This document shows, piece after piece, positions 1 to 7,851 of a stretch of 64,000 bases of DNA. The position numbers were made by a program, and so were the translations under genes. Each line of letters starts with the position of its first letter. Position 1 is the stretch's first letter. The stretch is from Myxococcales bacterium (lineage in GTDB: Bacteria > Myxococcota > UBA796 > SXON01): assembly GCA_009692585.1 (NCBI GenBank), contig SHYX01000013.1:1-64000 (forward strand), written 5' to 3'. The notes beneath the pieces are model-generated. The model was not told where the DNA came from. It worked only from the letters and a program-made list of their open reading frames with translations, and did not search any database.

Positions 1-537
1 GCCGCCGCCGCCACCGGAGGAGCCGCCACCGCCAGAACCACCGCCACCGCCGCCACCGGAGGAGCCACCACCGCCAGAACCACCGCCGCCACCGCCAGAA
101 CCACCGCCACCACCGCCACCGGAGGAGGAGCCACCACCGCCAGAACCGCCGCCAGACGAGCCGCCGCCACCGCCCGAGGAGCCGCCGCCACCACCGCCAC
201 CGGAGGAGCCGCCACCGCCAGAACCACCGCCGCCGCCACCGCCCGAGGAGCCGCCGCCACCGGAGGAGCCGCCACCGCCAGAACCACCGCCACCACCGCC
301 GCCGGAGGAGCCACCACCGCCAGAACCACCGCCGCCACCGCCACCGGAGGAGCCACCACCGCCAGAACCACCGCCGCCACCGGAGCCACCACCGCCCGAT
401 GAGCCACCGCCGCCGGTCGAACCCCCACCCGTGGACCCGCCGCCACCGCTCGATCCACCGCCGCCACCGCTCGATCCTCCACCACCGGAGTTCCCGCCGC
501 CAGTCTGACCGCCAGCATCTCCGCCGGACCCGCCGCC
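1..537 (-). repeat. GCC/ACC/TCC low-complexity tract coding a Gly/Ser tail
   Basis: Irregular repetition of GCC-CCACC-GGAGGA type units. Read on the minus strand in the frame of the spike gene it codes runs of Gly (2-8) broken by Ser pairs. Unit lengths vary in multiples of three, so the frame is kept. The units are degenerate and there are no spacers, so this is a coding low-complexity tract, prone to slippage and misassembly. Confidence 0.85.
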
Positions 538-1230
538 TTCTGGTTTGGTGGGCGGGTGCCGGTGCTTCGGCGTGGGCTTGACCGCCTTGGGTGCCCCGGG
601 AGAGCCCTCGTTGTAGGTGATCATGCTGGCCTTGTGGGTCTGCGACCCACCGCCGTCCATGGTCATGGTCGCGCCCTTCCAAGCGATGGTCTGCCCCGCT
701 TCCATCGCCACCGAGGCCGACGCCTCCAACTTGAAGTCCTTGCACTTCAGGCTGATGGTCTCCTTGGCTTCCACGATGAAGTGCTTGTCGACCTTGGTGG
801 TGAGCACCTTCTTGGCCGCGTGGGCTTCCTGGTAGATGGCCTTGTTCTCGGAGGTCGAGACCAACTCGATGCGCTCGGCGCCCGCCGTGTCGTCGAAGTC
901 GATCCAGTGGGAGTTTCTCGACCAGAAACGCCGGTGGTCGTCGTTGCCATCCTCGTTGGCGTAGGGCTTGGGCTTGTCCGCATCCCCATTGTAGACGGCG
1001 CCGAGCACGTAGGGCGTCATGGTCCGGTAGGCGAACCCGATCACCACCTCGGTGCCGACATCGGGGAGGATCACCCAGCCGCGCTCCTTGCCGCTCATCG
1101 GCCACATCATACGAATCCACGTGGACTCGGGCGGGGTCTCCGAGTCGACCGGGAACTTGACCTTGATGCGGGCCATCTTGTCGGGGTCTTTGTTGTCGAC
1201 CACGAGGCCCACGACGATGCCGTTGATCAT
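1..1230 (-). CDS. gpV/VgrG-type spike protein with long Gly/Ser tail (partial, continues past the left edge)
   Basis: Reading frame is open from the ATG at 1230 to the window edge (410 codons, no stop), so the protein is C-terminally incomplete. It starts MINGIVVGLVVDNKDPDKM, with the phage baseplate assembly protein V / gp5 OB-fold pattern: PDKMARIKVKFP, then WIRMMWPMSGKERGWVILP and VLGAVYNGDADKPKPYANED. Residues about 110-210 are a repetitive needle-like region. From about residue 229 the protein is almost only Gly and Ser. GAGG sits 5 bases before the ATG and overlaps the stop of the upstream paralogue at 1238, so the two are coupled. In the family this protein forms the central spike of contractile injection systems under a PAAR tip. 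The gp27-like half of a full VgrG is absent, which fits phage or eCIS gpV. What follows the tail, perhaps an effector domain, is outside the window. Confidence 0.8.
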   Translation of the reverse strand, partial: MINGIVVGLVVDNKDPDKMARIKVKFPVDSETPPESTWIRMMWPMSGKERGWVILPDVGTEVVIGFAYRTMTPYVLGAVYNGDADKPKPYANEDGNDDHRRFWSRNSHWIDFDDTAGAERIELVSTSENKAIYQEAHAAKKVLTTKVDKHFIVEAKETISLKCKDFKLEASASVAMEAGQTIAWKGATMTMDGGGSQTHKASMITYNEGSPGAPKAVKPTPKHRHPPTKPEGGGSGGDAGGQTGGGNSGGGGSSGGGGGSSGGGGSTGGGSTGGGGSSGGGGSGGGGGSGGGGSSGGGGGGGSGGGGSSGGGGGGGSGGGGSSGGGGSSGGGGGGGSGGGGSSGGGGGGGSSGGGGGSSGGGSGGGGSSSGGGGGGGSGGGGGGSGGGGSSGGGGGGGSGGGGSSGGGGG

Positions 1231-1237
1231 CGGAACC

Positions 1238-1894
1238 TCAGTTGATGTTGATGACGCCGGCCTTGACGGTCAGCGAGCTGCCCCCGTCAATGCCCATCGA
1301 AGCGGACGCCTTGGCGTCGAAGCTCGAACCCGCCTTCATGGAAATGGAGGCGCCGGCCTCGAGGATGAAGTCCTTGCACTTGAAGGAGATCGTCTCCTTC
1401 GCCTCCACGATGATGTCTTTGCCGCTGTACACGCTCAACGTCTTGTCCTTGGCGTCCCAGATGATGCGGATCTCCTCGTTGTGGGTGATGAGTTCGATGC
1501 GCTCGTCGCCGGACTTGTCGTCGAAGGTGAGTCGGTGCCCGGCGCGACTCTGAAACACACGGAGGTTGTTGTCGCCGTCTTCGTTCGCGTAGGGCGGCGT
1601 GTCGACGCCGTTGTAGAGTGACCCGAGCACAATGGCGTGGTTGAAGTCGCCATGGACGAAGCCGACGAGGACTTCGTCCTCAATCTCGGGGATGGTCATC
1701 CAGCCGCGCTCCCGCCCGGCCATCGGCATGGCGAGTCGCGCCCACCAGCTCTCCGGCATCTCGGGCAGCGTGGGAAACTTCACCTTCACCCTGCCGAGCT
1801 TCTCCGGGTCCTTGTTGTCGGTGCAGATTCCCTCCACCAGACCCGGCATCTGGCCGGAGGTAGGCCGACCGTGGCGATCCGTGACCTTTGGCAT
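1238..1894 (-). CDS. gpV-type baseplate spike protein
   Basis: About 218 residues. OB-fold gp5/gpV region: GLVEGICTDNKDPEKLGRVK, then PESWWARLAMPMAGRERGW, then AIVLGSLYNGVDTPPYANED; residues 130-218 are a beta-repeat needle ending GGSSLTVKAGVININ. It is a clear paralogue of the gene just downstream (shared DNKDP, GRERGW/GKERGW, YNG and YANEDG motifs) but has no Gly tail. Start: the ATG at 1894 has GGAG five bases upstream; a GTG at 1900 is also in frame but lacks a ribosome site. It is the third gene of the minus-strand spike cassette. Role by family: trimeric spike/hub of a contractile injection apparatus. No sheath or tube genes are visible, so it may be an orphan spike set or the end of a larger cluster to the left. 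Confidence 0.82.
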   Translation of the reverse strand: MPKVTDRHGRPTSGQMPGLVEGICTDNKDPEKLGRVKVKFPTLPEMPESWWARLAMPMAGRERGWMTIPEIEDEVLVGFVHGDFNHAIVLGSLYNGVDTPPYANEDGDNNLRVFQSRAGHRLTFDDKSGDERIELITHNEEIRIIWDAKDKTLSVYSGKDIIVEAKETISFKCKDFILEAGASISMKAGSSFDAKASASMGIDGGSSLTVKAGVININ

Positions 1895-1921
1895 TGGCAC
1901 TCCAGAGGGAATTACACCCTG

Positions 1922-2782
1922 CTATCCCGGCCGCCGTGCGACAAGCACCTGAACGCGGTGAACGTGACGCGTCCGGGGGCCGACCGGGAGCTCCCACTCC
2001 AGATCCTGGGGTTCTTCCATTAGCCTGCAGTCCAGAGCGTACCCACGAAACGGGCTGCCCCCGAGCAGGGCATCTCGCAACTCACCCTCTTCAAACCAAC
2101 ACTCCTCGGACGTAATATCGGCGGCGAATGCGTAGGCACACCCGACGATGAGCTGCCCACCCGGCGCGACGAGGGCATCGCCTTGCGCGAGCAGTAACGC
2201 TGGGTCGCGACAACTATCGAGCACGTTCAGCAGCAGGACGGTCGAGAAACTGCTGGCCAGGAACGGAGGGTCCGTCGCATCCGCAACGATGGCGGCGCCC
2301 GCGGTCAGCATGACGCCATCGGGGCCATCGACGAGGGGGGGCGGCGGAGCGCCCGCAAGAAGCAGGCTCAGATTGAGGTCCAGGCGGATCGTGCCGGGGT
2401 GGCCGATCCCGGCGCCGATCTCCACGACGGGGCCGGGTGCCGCCGCGAGCGCGTCGGCGACCCAGCGGTCCAATGGGCTCGGCGGGGCCTCCCGGTAGGC
2501 GCGAACCAGCCGCCGATCGCGTCGGGTGGCGGCGTCGGTGGCCACCAGGTCCACGAGTTCGGGGGCCAGGTCACGCCTCCGCAACGCCGACGCCCCCTCG
2601 CTCTCTGCCCACTGCCGAAGCTCCGACAGCACGACGGGAACACCGTCGATGACCGGGTATCGGCGACCACAGGCACACCGCAAGATGGCGCCATCGCGCG
2701 CCAGACCTCGGTACATGAGGCGTCCATCCTGAGCCCGCCGGCACGCTGGACAGACCAGCGCCACCGCGTCGTCGTCAGCCAC
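1922..2782 (-). CDS. Zinc-ribbon (Trm112-like) SAM-dependent methyltransferase-like protein
   Basis: 286 residues. The N-terminus has a Trm112-like zinc ribbon: CPAC near residue 11, CACG near residue 36, followed by RRYPVIDGVPVVL. The central part has a class I methyltransferase fold with VVEIGAGIG (SAM-binding loop), the acidic LDLNLSLLL strand, VADATDPPF and LLNVLDSC. The substrate is unknown. GTG start, overlapping the stop of the PAAR gene by 8 bases; the gpV gene follows after 27 bases. Its position between PAAR and the spike suggests it belongs to the injection cassette as cargo or as a modifying enzyme, but that is inference. Zinc-ribbon methyltransferases are also common housekeeping-type enzymes. 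Confidence 0.7.
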   Translation of the reverse strand: MADDDAVALVCPACRRAQDGRLMYRGLARDGAILRCACGRRYPVIDGVPVVLSELRQWAESEGASALRRRDLAPELVDLVATDAATRRDRRLVRAYREAPPSPLDRWVADALAAAPGPVVEIGAGIGHPGTIRLDLNLSLLLAGAPPPPLVDGPDGVMLTAGAAIVADATDPPFLASSFSTVLLLNVLDSCRDPALLLAQGDALVAPGGQLIVGCAYAFAADITSEECWFEEGELRDALLGGSPFRGYALDCRLMEEPQDLEWELPVGPRTRHVHRVQVLVARRPG

Positions 2783-3095
2783 CGACCATCACGTTGGTGC
2801 TGCCCTGGATCATCTGGCCGACGCCGCCGCAATGGGCGTCCATGTCGCCCAGTCGATGGGCGGGGAGCTTGTTGATGAAGACCGTACCCGAGCCCTTTTG
2901 TGCCACCCAGCTGTTGGGGCCGCAGCACGCGGCGTGCTTGCCGCTGTCGGTGACACGCACCGCGGGCATCTTGTTCACCATCACGTTCGGCGAGCCCTTG
3001 ATCGCGGGCCCCACCGCGGGGTGCGGACAGGCAGGACAGCCGTGGGCGTCCGCCGGCACCATCGACTTGTCTCCGACGCGACATTGTGGCGGCAT
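2775..3095 (-). CDS. PAAR-domain spike tip protein
   Basis: 106 residues, MPPQCRVGDKSMVPADAHGC to the end. PAAR hallmarks: the early GDKSMVPADAHGCPACPH metal-binding region, repeated Gly-Ser-x-Asn-Val-x-(Val/Asn) strands (KGSPNVMVN, KGSGTVFIN, QGSTNVMVG) and HRLGDMDAHCGG. PAAR proteins sharpen the gpV/VgrG trimer with a bound zinc ion and often attach effectors. This one has no extension, so it is a stand-alone tip. It is the first gene of the cassette; a divergent unknown gene starts 83 bases away. Confidence 0.88.
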   Translation of the reverse strand: MPPQCRVGDKSMVPADAHGCPACPHPAVGPAIKGSPNVMVNKMPAVRVTDSGKHAACCGPNSWVAQKGSGTVFINKLPAHRLGDMDAHCGGVGQMIQGSTNVMVGG

Positions 3096-3178
3096 GGCGG
3101 ACCCCTAAGCGGGCAGCTTAGCCTGATCGGGGACGGCCCGCCGGGGCTCCCAGCACATGCGCGCGGAGTCGGGCGACC

Positions 3179-3864
3179 ATGGCGAAGAAATATAATAAGA
3201 AACAAGACAATCAAACCGAGGGTCCGGACTTCGGCGAATTCACCCTCGGCCACCCCGACGAGGAACAGCTCCTGGCGCGCCTGTGGGAAAATGCATCCAA
3301 AAATGTGCAGTTTCCGGGCACGGCGCACCTGCGGATGGTCGCGACACGGCCCGGCACCGAGATCGAGGCCGGCGCCAAGTACTTCCACCTGGACCTCAAT
3401 CGCAGGGTGCTGGTGGTGTTGGAAAAGCATGACGGCAAGACCACCGCCCGGAGGACCCTCCCCCTGAAGGAGCCGCCGGCGCCGGAGGAGCTGGGGCCGC
3501 CGGTCGTCGCGCCAGGGCCGGAAGAGGCCAGCTTCCACCGGGAAGTCTCCGCGCGCTCCGGTGGCCACTCGCAGCCGCCCAGGCATTCGAGCTGGGCACC
3601 CCGACGGAACTCGAGCCCGACGAGGTCGAGGTCCTCCTCGGCACGCTGCCGCCGAGTCAGGTCATGCCGGCCACCGCGGAGGAGTACGCCGAGTTTGCGG
3701 CGACCTCTTTCGAACGGGACGTTCTCGCCAACAAGGGCACCCACGACCCACGCGTGATGGTCTTCCGCGGGCGGCACTGGGAGCGCTGGCATCTGGACGG
3801 GCACCTGCCGACCGACCTGGACGACCTCGTGCGCAACATCGTCCGACGGGGGCCGGAGCCCTGA
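3179..3864 (+). pseudogene. Unknown protein gene with an apparent single-base frameshift
   Basis: The ATG at 3179 opens a frame coding MAKKYNKKQDNQ...FGEFTLGHPDEEQLLARL...FHLDLNRRVLVVLEKHDG, which looks real through about 3540. That frame then becomes Arg/Ser-rich nonsense to a stop at 3757. From about 3585 a frame displaced by one base reads FELGTPTELEPDEVEVLLG, then AEEYAEFAATSFERDVLANK, HDPRVMVFRGRHWERWHLDG and ends at 3864. Joined, the two parts give about 228 residues. One base is missing (or two are extra) between about 3540 and 3585. There is no long homopolymer there. I recognise no family. The first 40 bases are AT-rich compared with the surroundings. It is divergent from the PAAR gene. 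True mutation or assembly error cannot be told from the sequence. Confidence 0.6.
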
Positions 3865-3885
3865 ACGGGCGCTCGCCGCCGGTGA

Positions 3886-4314
3886 TCAGTTGTCCTGCGC
3901 CCCCAGCAGGATCCACTGTCGCACCAGCTCCACGTGCTCCTCGTCCAGCCCGGCGGGGGCCGGCATCAGGTCGCCGACGCGCTCACCCTCGCTGGCCGGG
4001 TCGATCTTCACGATCAGGTAGCTCCCGTCAGGGTCGGCGGGCACGACGCGGATGCTGTTGATCGGCGCCGGATACGGGTAGGCCCCTTCCGCCGGCACCG
4101 CCACGAGCTCGGCGTACGCGAGCCCGGTCAGGAGCGACAGCCCTGCGGCCCCGCCCCCTTCGCCATGGCAGGAGGAAAACGCACACGACGGCGTGAACAC
4201 CTCGTTCTGTACGTTCGTCAGGGTCGGGGCCAGCGGCTCGGCGCCCTCCCCCGTGTCCGCGGTGTCCGCGGTGTCCGCAACGCCGCTGCAGGCGACCAGG
4301 AGCAGGGCCAGCAC
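3886..4314 (-). CDS. Cytochrome c-like lipoprotein (CX4CH)
   Basis: About 142 residues from the GTG at 4314; a longer start (GTG 4377 or ATG 4422) would give a better charged signal n-region, reading [17 protein letters not shown]. Lipobox LLVAC, then the spacer SGVADTADTADTGEG. The core has VFTPSCAFSSCHGEGG (CX4CH), a SYLIVKID strand, a GDLMPAPAGL loop and the closing helix ELVRQWILLGAQDN. This arrangement is the one seen in deltaproteobacterial cytochrome c-like lipoproteins; haem binding through CX4CH rather than CX2CH is not proven. It is the last gene of a four-gene minus-strand operon, its start overlapping the end of the copper monooxygenase-like gene, so it could deliver electrons to it (inference). 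Confidence 0.65.
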   Translation of the reverse strand: MLALLLVACSGVADTADTADTGEGAEPLAPTLTNVQNEVFTPSCAFSSCHGEGGGAAGLSLLTGLAYAELVAVPAEGAYPYPAPINSIRVVPADPDGSYLIVKIDPASEGERVGDLMPAPAGLDEEHVELVRQWILLGAQDN

Positions 4315-4316
4315 GA

Positions 4317-5279
4317 TCAGCCCGCGTCGCAGATGACGGTCGTCTTCTGCGGATACACGATGTTGACGGCCACGCACATCTCGTGCGGGAAGACCAGCGC
4401 CTCGTCCTGGTCGTTGAACCACGAGCAGGTGGTGCGAAAAGTCGTGCCCTCGGGGACGCTCAGGCTACCGTCGGGGTAGTAGTCGATAGCGGGCGCGTCG
4501 CGAAAGACCGGGTCCCAGACGGGAACGTTGTAGAATGGCGCGTAGTCGGCGCCGTCCTGACGGTCGATCGAGAACGCCGTGCCCCACTCGTGCATGTGGC
4601 CGAGCACGTACAGGAAGTTCCACTGCTTCTCGGTGGTGCACTCGAAGCTGGTCGTCAGCTCACCCGCAGGAGGGATGCTGAAGTCGGAGTCATTGTAGAT
4701 GAGCGGCGCCGCCCAGGTGACGACCTCTTCCTCCGGGATGGTGGTGAGCACGGCCAGATCCCGCACCTTGAATGCTTCCTGTCCGGTGTTGATGTAGTGC
4801 GACTGGAGGACATAGCGCTGCCCCTCCTCCAACCGGACGGCCATCCCCTCGGCGAGTGGCATCGAAACCCCGATCGCCTCGCCGTTGACGGAGCCGCCGT
4901 TGGTGACCCCGATCGGCTCGAGGTCGGCCATCTGGAACTGCCCGCCGTCGCCCGTGCAATCCATGACCTCGCCGTCGGGAACGTCGAGGAGCGGCGTGGT
5001 GGTCCCCATGATCTGGAGGTGGTGGCCGCCCGCGCCCTGATGGGTGTGCACATCGTGCAGGCCCACCGTGGGCCCCATGTAGGAGCCGAAAACGCAGGTC
5101 ATCACGTCGGCGCCGGGCTCGACCGTGAACTCGGCGCCGGACCACACCGACTGGTTCGCGCCGAGCTCCCCGACTGCTTCGTCCGCCACACGGTGGTCGG
5201 CGAGATCGTCCAGCGATTCGTCCTTTTCGACGGGGGGCAGGCCCGTGCACGCCAGAAGTGCGCTCAGGAGGGTGGTCAT
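4317..5279 (-). CDS. PHM-like type II copper, ascorbate-dependent monooxygenase lipoprotein
   Basis: 320 residues, with lipobox LLAC at residue 11. The copper ligands of peptidylglycine/dopamine monooxygenases can be placed in order and with nearly family spacing: His86-His87 ([10 protein letters not shown]) and His161 (LQSHYINTG) for the first copper; His228-x-His230 ([12 protein letters not shown]) and Met301 (PHEMC) for the second. In rat PHM these are 107/108, 172, 242/244 and 314. The family hydroxylates substrates with O2 and a one-electron donor. Here it would be membrane-anchored outside the cytoplasm. ATGA overlap with the upstream lipoprotein gene; the downstream cytochrome-like lipoprotein is 2 bases away. 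The substrate is unknown. Confidence 0.8.
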   Translation of the reverse strand: MTTLLSALLACTGLPPVEKDESLDDLADHRVADEAVGELGANQSVWSGAEFTVEPGADVMTCVFGSYMGPTVGLHDVHTHQGAGGHHLQIMGTTTPLLDVPDGEVMDCTGDGGQFQMADLEPIGVTNGGSVNGEAIGVSMPLAEGMAVRLEEGQRYVLQSHYINTGQEAFKVRDLAVLTTIPEEEVVTWAAPLIYNDSDFSIPPAGELTTSFECTTEKQWNFLYVLGHMHEWGTAFSIDRQDGADYAPFYNVPVWDPVFRDAPAIDYYPDGSLSVPEGTTFRTTCSWFNDQDEALVFPHEMCVAVNIVYPQKTTVICDAG

Positions 5280-5749
5280 CGTGGGTTCAAGAGCTCCATC
5301 GTGACGTCGATCGGGTTGGAACCGGCGACGATCGCGAACTTGTTGTCGTTGGGGTGGGTGATGGGGTCGTCTTTTTCGCAGTCGTTGTCGTCGGCGTCCA
5401 GGCAGCCGAGAATCCAGATGACCTGAGGCTCGAGTTCGCCGCCGGCAAAGGCCACGTCGGAGGGACCTCCCCCGGCCGAGAGATCGATGGGATCGGACTC
5501 GAAGTCAAGGAGCGGCACGGCGCCTTCGTTGGGCCCGAAGCCCGTTGCATCCGCTTCGGCGTAGATGCTGCCCAGGAAGGTGCCGATCGGGAGCTCAGCC
5601 ATCTCGGCGATCAGGTCGGCATCCATGACGAAGCGGAGCTCGAGCGTGGCCGGGGCGGTGTCGCCGCTATCCCCGGCGTCACCCGTCTCGGCAACGTCCG
5701 CGGTGTCCACGTGGATGGGGAGGCAGGCCAGGACGGCGAGGAGAAGCAT
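5276..5749 (-). CDS. Small lipoprotein of unknown function
   Basis: 157 residues, [20 protein letters not shown], lipobox AVLAC at residue 9 followed by an Asp/Thr/Gly spacer ([19 protein letters not shown]). The mature part has beta-strand character ([15 protein letters not shown], then [20 protein letters not shown]). I recognise no domain. It lies 15 bases after the RNase HII gene and overlaps the copper monooxygenase-like gene by ATGA, so it is the first lipoprotein of that operon and may be an accessory protein of the enzyme (inference). Confidence 0.7.
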   Translation of the reverse strand: MLLLAVLACLPIHVDTADVAETGDAGDSGDTAPATLELRFVMDADLIAEMAELPIGTFLGSIYAEADATGFGPNEGAVPLLDFESDPIDLSAGGGPSDVAFAGGELEPQVIWILGCLDADDNDCEKDDPITHPNDNKFAIVAGSNPIDVTMELLNPR

Positions 5750-5764
5750 GGCGGCGGCGCTATC

Positions 5765-6376
5765 CTATCCGAACAAGGCCTGCTGTCGCAGGTTGTCGAG
5801 GGTACCCCAACGGCTGCGAACCCAGCTGGGGAGAGGATCGCCCGAGGCCAACAGCCTGGCCAGCATCGTCCGGGTCACGGGGTCGGAAGGGTAGCCGCTA
5901 CCCACGTCGCCGAGCAGGGCGATCGCGGCGTCGCGCGCCAGCTTCGCAGCGATGCTCGCGGCCCCCACCACCGGGTAGGTGGCATCGGCCTTCGGCTCGA
6001 TGATCCAGCGCTCCACCCCGCTCAGGCGCACGAGACGCTCCCGAAGTCGGGGAATGCCGCCCGGGTGCACGGGCGCGTCCAGATACACCTCGTCCGGCTT
6101 GAAGTGGGCGACGTGGTCGAGGAACAGGCGGTACTCGAGCTCGTTGAGGTTCCCGGCGTCGATCTCCGCCGCCTCAACACGCAGCGTTCGAAGTTCACCG
6201 AGGCTTTGCAGCCGCCCGAACGCCTCGGCCCGCTGCTTCGCAGACAGCACCTTGCTGTCGTCGGCACCGGCCCGGCGCAGCCCCATCTGATCGACGCCAT
6301 CGAGCAGAAAGGCGCCCACCACCAGCGGCCCGAGCACACACCCCCGACCCGCTTCGTCCAACCCGAGGATGCGCAT
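5765..6376 (-). CDS. rnhB: Ribonuclease HII, archaeal-type
   Basis: 203 residues. It removes ribonucleotides and RNA from RNA-DNA hybrids. Motifs: [20 protein letters not shown] (first catalytic Asp and Glu), [38 protein letters not shown] (Asp), [20 protein letters not shown] and [14 protein letters not shown]. The NLNE segment, the [11 protein letters not shown] block, GSGYPSDP and the closing W..LD are features of archaeal rather than usual bacterial RNase HII. It starts at the ATG at 6376, divergent from nuoA with about 46 bases between, and reads into the lipoprotein operon. Confidence 0.88.
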   Translation of the reverse strand: MRILGLDEAGRGCVLGPLVVGAFLLDGVDQMGLRRAGADDSKVLSAKQRAEAFGRLQSLGELRTLRVEAAEIDAGNLNELEYRLFLDHVAHFKPDEVYLDAPVHPGGIPRLRERLVRLSGVERWIIEPKADATYPVVGAASIAAKLARDAAIALLGDVGSGYPSDPVTRTMLARLLASGDPLPSWVRSRWGTLDNLRQQALFG

Positions 6377-6422
6377 GACGGGCGCCGTATCCGGCCCGTG
6401 GCAGGGTCGCGCCCGGCTTGTG

Positions 6423-6839
6423 ATGCCGGACCAGAACGGTTACCTGGGCCACCCCTCCGGAGTGCGCTTGGGCGACCCCTACGTGCCGGTGCTCGTGTCC
6501 ATCGTCATCGCGGTGATCTTCTCCCTCGTCTTCGTGGCAGGGAGCCGTTACTTGGGCCCCTACCGCCCCAACGCCACCAAGACGTCGCTGTACGAATGTG
6601 GCATGCCCGCGAGGTTCGCCACCCAGCAGCGCTTCTCGGTGAAGTTCTACCTCGTGGCGGTGCTGTTCATCCTGTTCGACCTCGAAGCGGTCTTCCTGTT
6701 CCCCTGGTCCGTGGTCTTCCAGACCTTTATCGAGCAAGGACGCGCGGTCTTCGTCTTCACCGAGATGCTGATTTTCCTCGGGGTGCTGTTCCTCGGCTGG
6801 TTCTACTGCCTCAAGCGCGGAGCGTTCCAATGGGACTAG
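6423..6839 (+). CDS. nuoA: NADH-quinone oxidoreductase subunit A
   Basis: About 138 residues from the ATG at 6423; in-frame ATGs at 6369/6375 would add a non-conserved hydrophilic leader. Three membrane helices: [38 protein letters not shown] and [19 protein letters not shown]. NuoA signature YECGMPARF and the conserved FDLE acidic pair. It belongs to the proton-pumping membrane arm of complex I, at the junction with the peripheral arm. First gene of nuoA-N; the ATG of nuoB lies inside its last codons. No strong ribosome site is visible. Confidence 0.93.
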   Translation: MPDQNGYLGHPSGVRLGDPYVPVLVSIVIAVIFSLVFVAGSRYLGPYRPNATKTSLYECGMPARFATQQRFSVKFYLVAVLFILFDLEAVFLFPWSVVFQTFIEQGRAVFVFTEMLIFLGVLFLGWFYCLKRGAFQWD

Positions 6840-7312
6840 AAAACCAACTCCAAGGCCTGCCGGTCATCGCAACCCGCCTGGACGAGGTCATCAACTGGGG
6901 CCGAAAGTACGCCTTGTGGCCGATGCCCTTCGGCACCGCCTGCTGCGCCATCGAATTCATGGGTGTGGTGAGCAGTCGCTTCGACGTTTCGCGCTTCGGA
7001 GCAGAGCTCGTCCGCTTCTCGCCACGGCAGGCCGACCTGCTGTTGGTCATGGGCACCATCACCCAGAAGATGGCGCCGGTGCTCAAGCAGATCTATGACC
7101 AGATGCCCGACCCGAAGTGGGTGGTGTCCATGGGGGCGTGCGCGTCCTCGGGCGGCTTCTACGACAACTACAGCGTGGTGCAGGGCATCGACGAGCTGGT
7201 CCCGGTGGACGTCTACGTCGCCGGATGCCCACCCCGACCCGAGAACGTGATTGGCGCGATCGTGAAGATCCAAGAGAAGATCTCGCGGGAATCCATCTCG
7301 GCGTGGCGCTAG
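6830..7312 (+). CDS. nuoB: NADH-quinone oxidoreductase subunit B
   Basis: 160 residues. It carries the terminal 4Fe-4S cluster N2 that passes electrons to quinone. The ligands are visible: Cys-Cys in [11 protein letters not shown], Cys in [12 protein letters not shown] and Cys in [11 protein letters not shown]. Starts at the ATG at 6830 inside the end of nuoA (10-base overlap), which couples their translation. Length and motif order are normal for NuoB. Confidence 0.95.
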   Translation: MGLENQLQGLPVIATRLDEVINWGRKYALWPMPFGTACCAIEFMGVVSSRFDVSRFGAELVRFSPRQADLLLVMGTITQKMAPVLKQIYDQMPDPKWVVSMGACASSGGFYDNYSVVQGIDELVPVDVYVAGCPPRPENVIGAIVKIQEKISRESISAWR

Positions 7313-7320
7313 GAGCTTCC

Positions 7321-7851
7321 ATGGTCGAACATGACATCATGGCGCGCGCCCAGGCACAGTTCGGGGAGCGCATCCTCGCCGCGTACGAGTTCCGGGGCCA
7401 ATGCGCGGTGACCGTGCGTCCCGACGACCTTCGCACGGTCCTCTGTTGGCTCCGCGATGACGCGGAGATCAAGGCCGACTGGCTCCTCGACGTCGCTGGC
7501 GTCGACTACTTGGGCTACCCGGACGACGACGACCGCGCCTGGCGCTTCGAGGTCGTGTACCAGGTCTACTCCATGACCAACAACCACCGCTTCCGCGTGA
7601 AGGTCGCGGTTCCCGAGGGGACCAACATCGTCCCGAGCGTGTGGGACCTGTGGGCCGTCGCCAACTGGATGGAGCGGGAGGTATGGGACCTCTACGGCAT
7701 CCACTTCGCCGGTCACCCCAACCTCAGGCGCATTCTCTGTCACGACGAGTTCGAGGGGCATGCCCTTCGGAAGGACTACCCGATCAACAAGCGCCAGAAG
7801 CTCTCGCGGCCGGCCGAGAACCTCTTGTGCGACAAGGTGGAGTGGGCATGA
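7321..7851 (+). CDS. nuoC: NADH-quinone oxidoreductase subunit C
   Basis: 176 residues, a peripheral-arm subunit that packs against NuoD. The 30-kDa signature is present: REVWDLYGIHFAGHPNLRRI followed by LCHDEFEGHALRKDYPINKR. AGGAG lies six bases before the ATG at 7321. nuoC and nuoD are separate genes here, not fused as in some proteobacteria. ATGA overlap with nuoD. Confidence 0.94.
   Translation: MVEHDIMARAQAQFGERILAAYEFRGQCAVTVRPDDLRTVLCWLRDDAEIKADWLLDVAGVDYLGYPDDDDRAWRFEVVYQVYSMTNNHRFRVKVAVPEGTNIVPSVWDLWAVANWMEREVWDLYGIHFAGHPNLRRILCHDEFEGHALRKDYPINKRQKLSRPAENLLCDKVEWA

Noticed and set aside
1..540. Possible CRISPR array at the left edge
   Set aside because: The repeats are degenerate GCC/ACC units without unique spacers and read as Gly/Ser in the spike frame.
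3561..4061. Plus-strand frame of 166 codons
   Set aside because: Third-frame shadow of the frameshifted unknown gene and antisense to the cytochrome-like lipoprotein.
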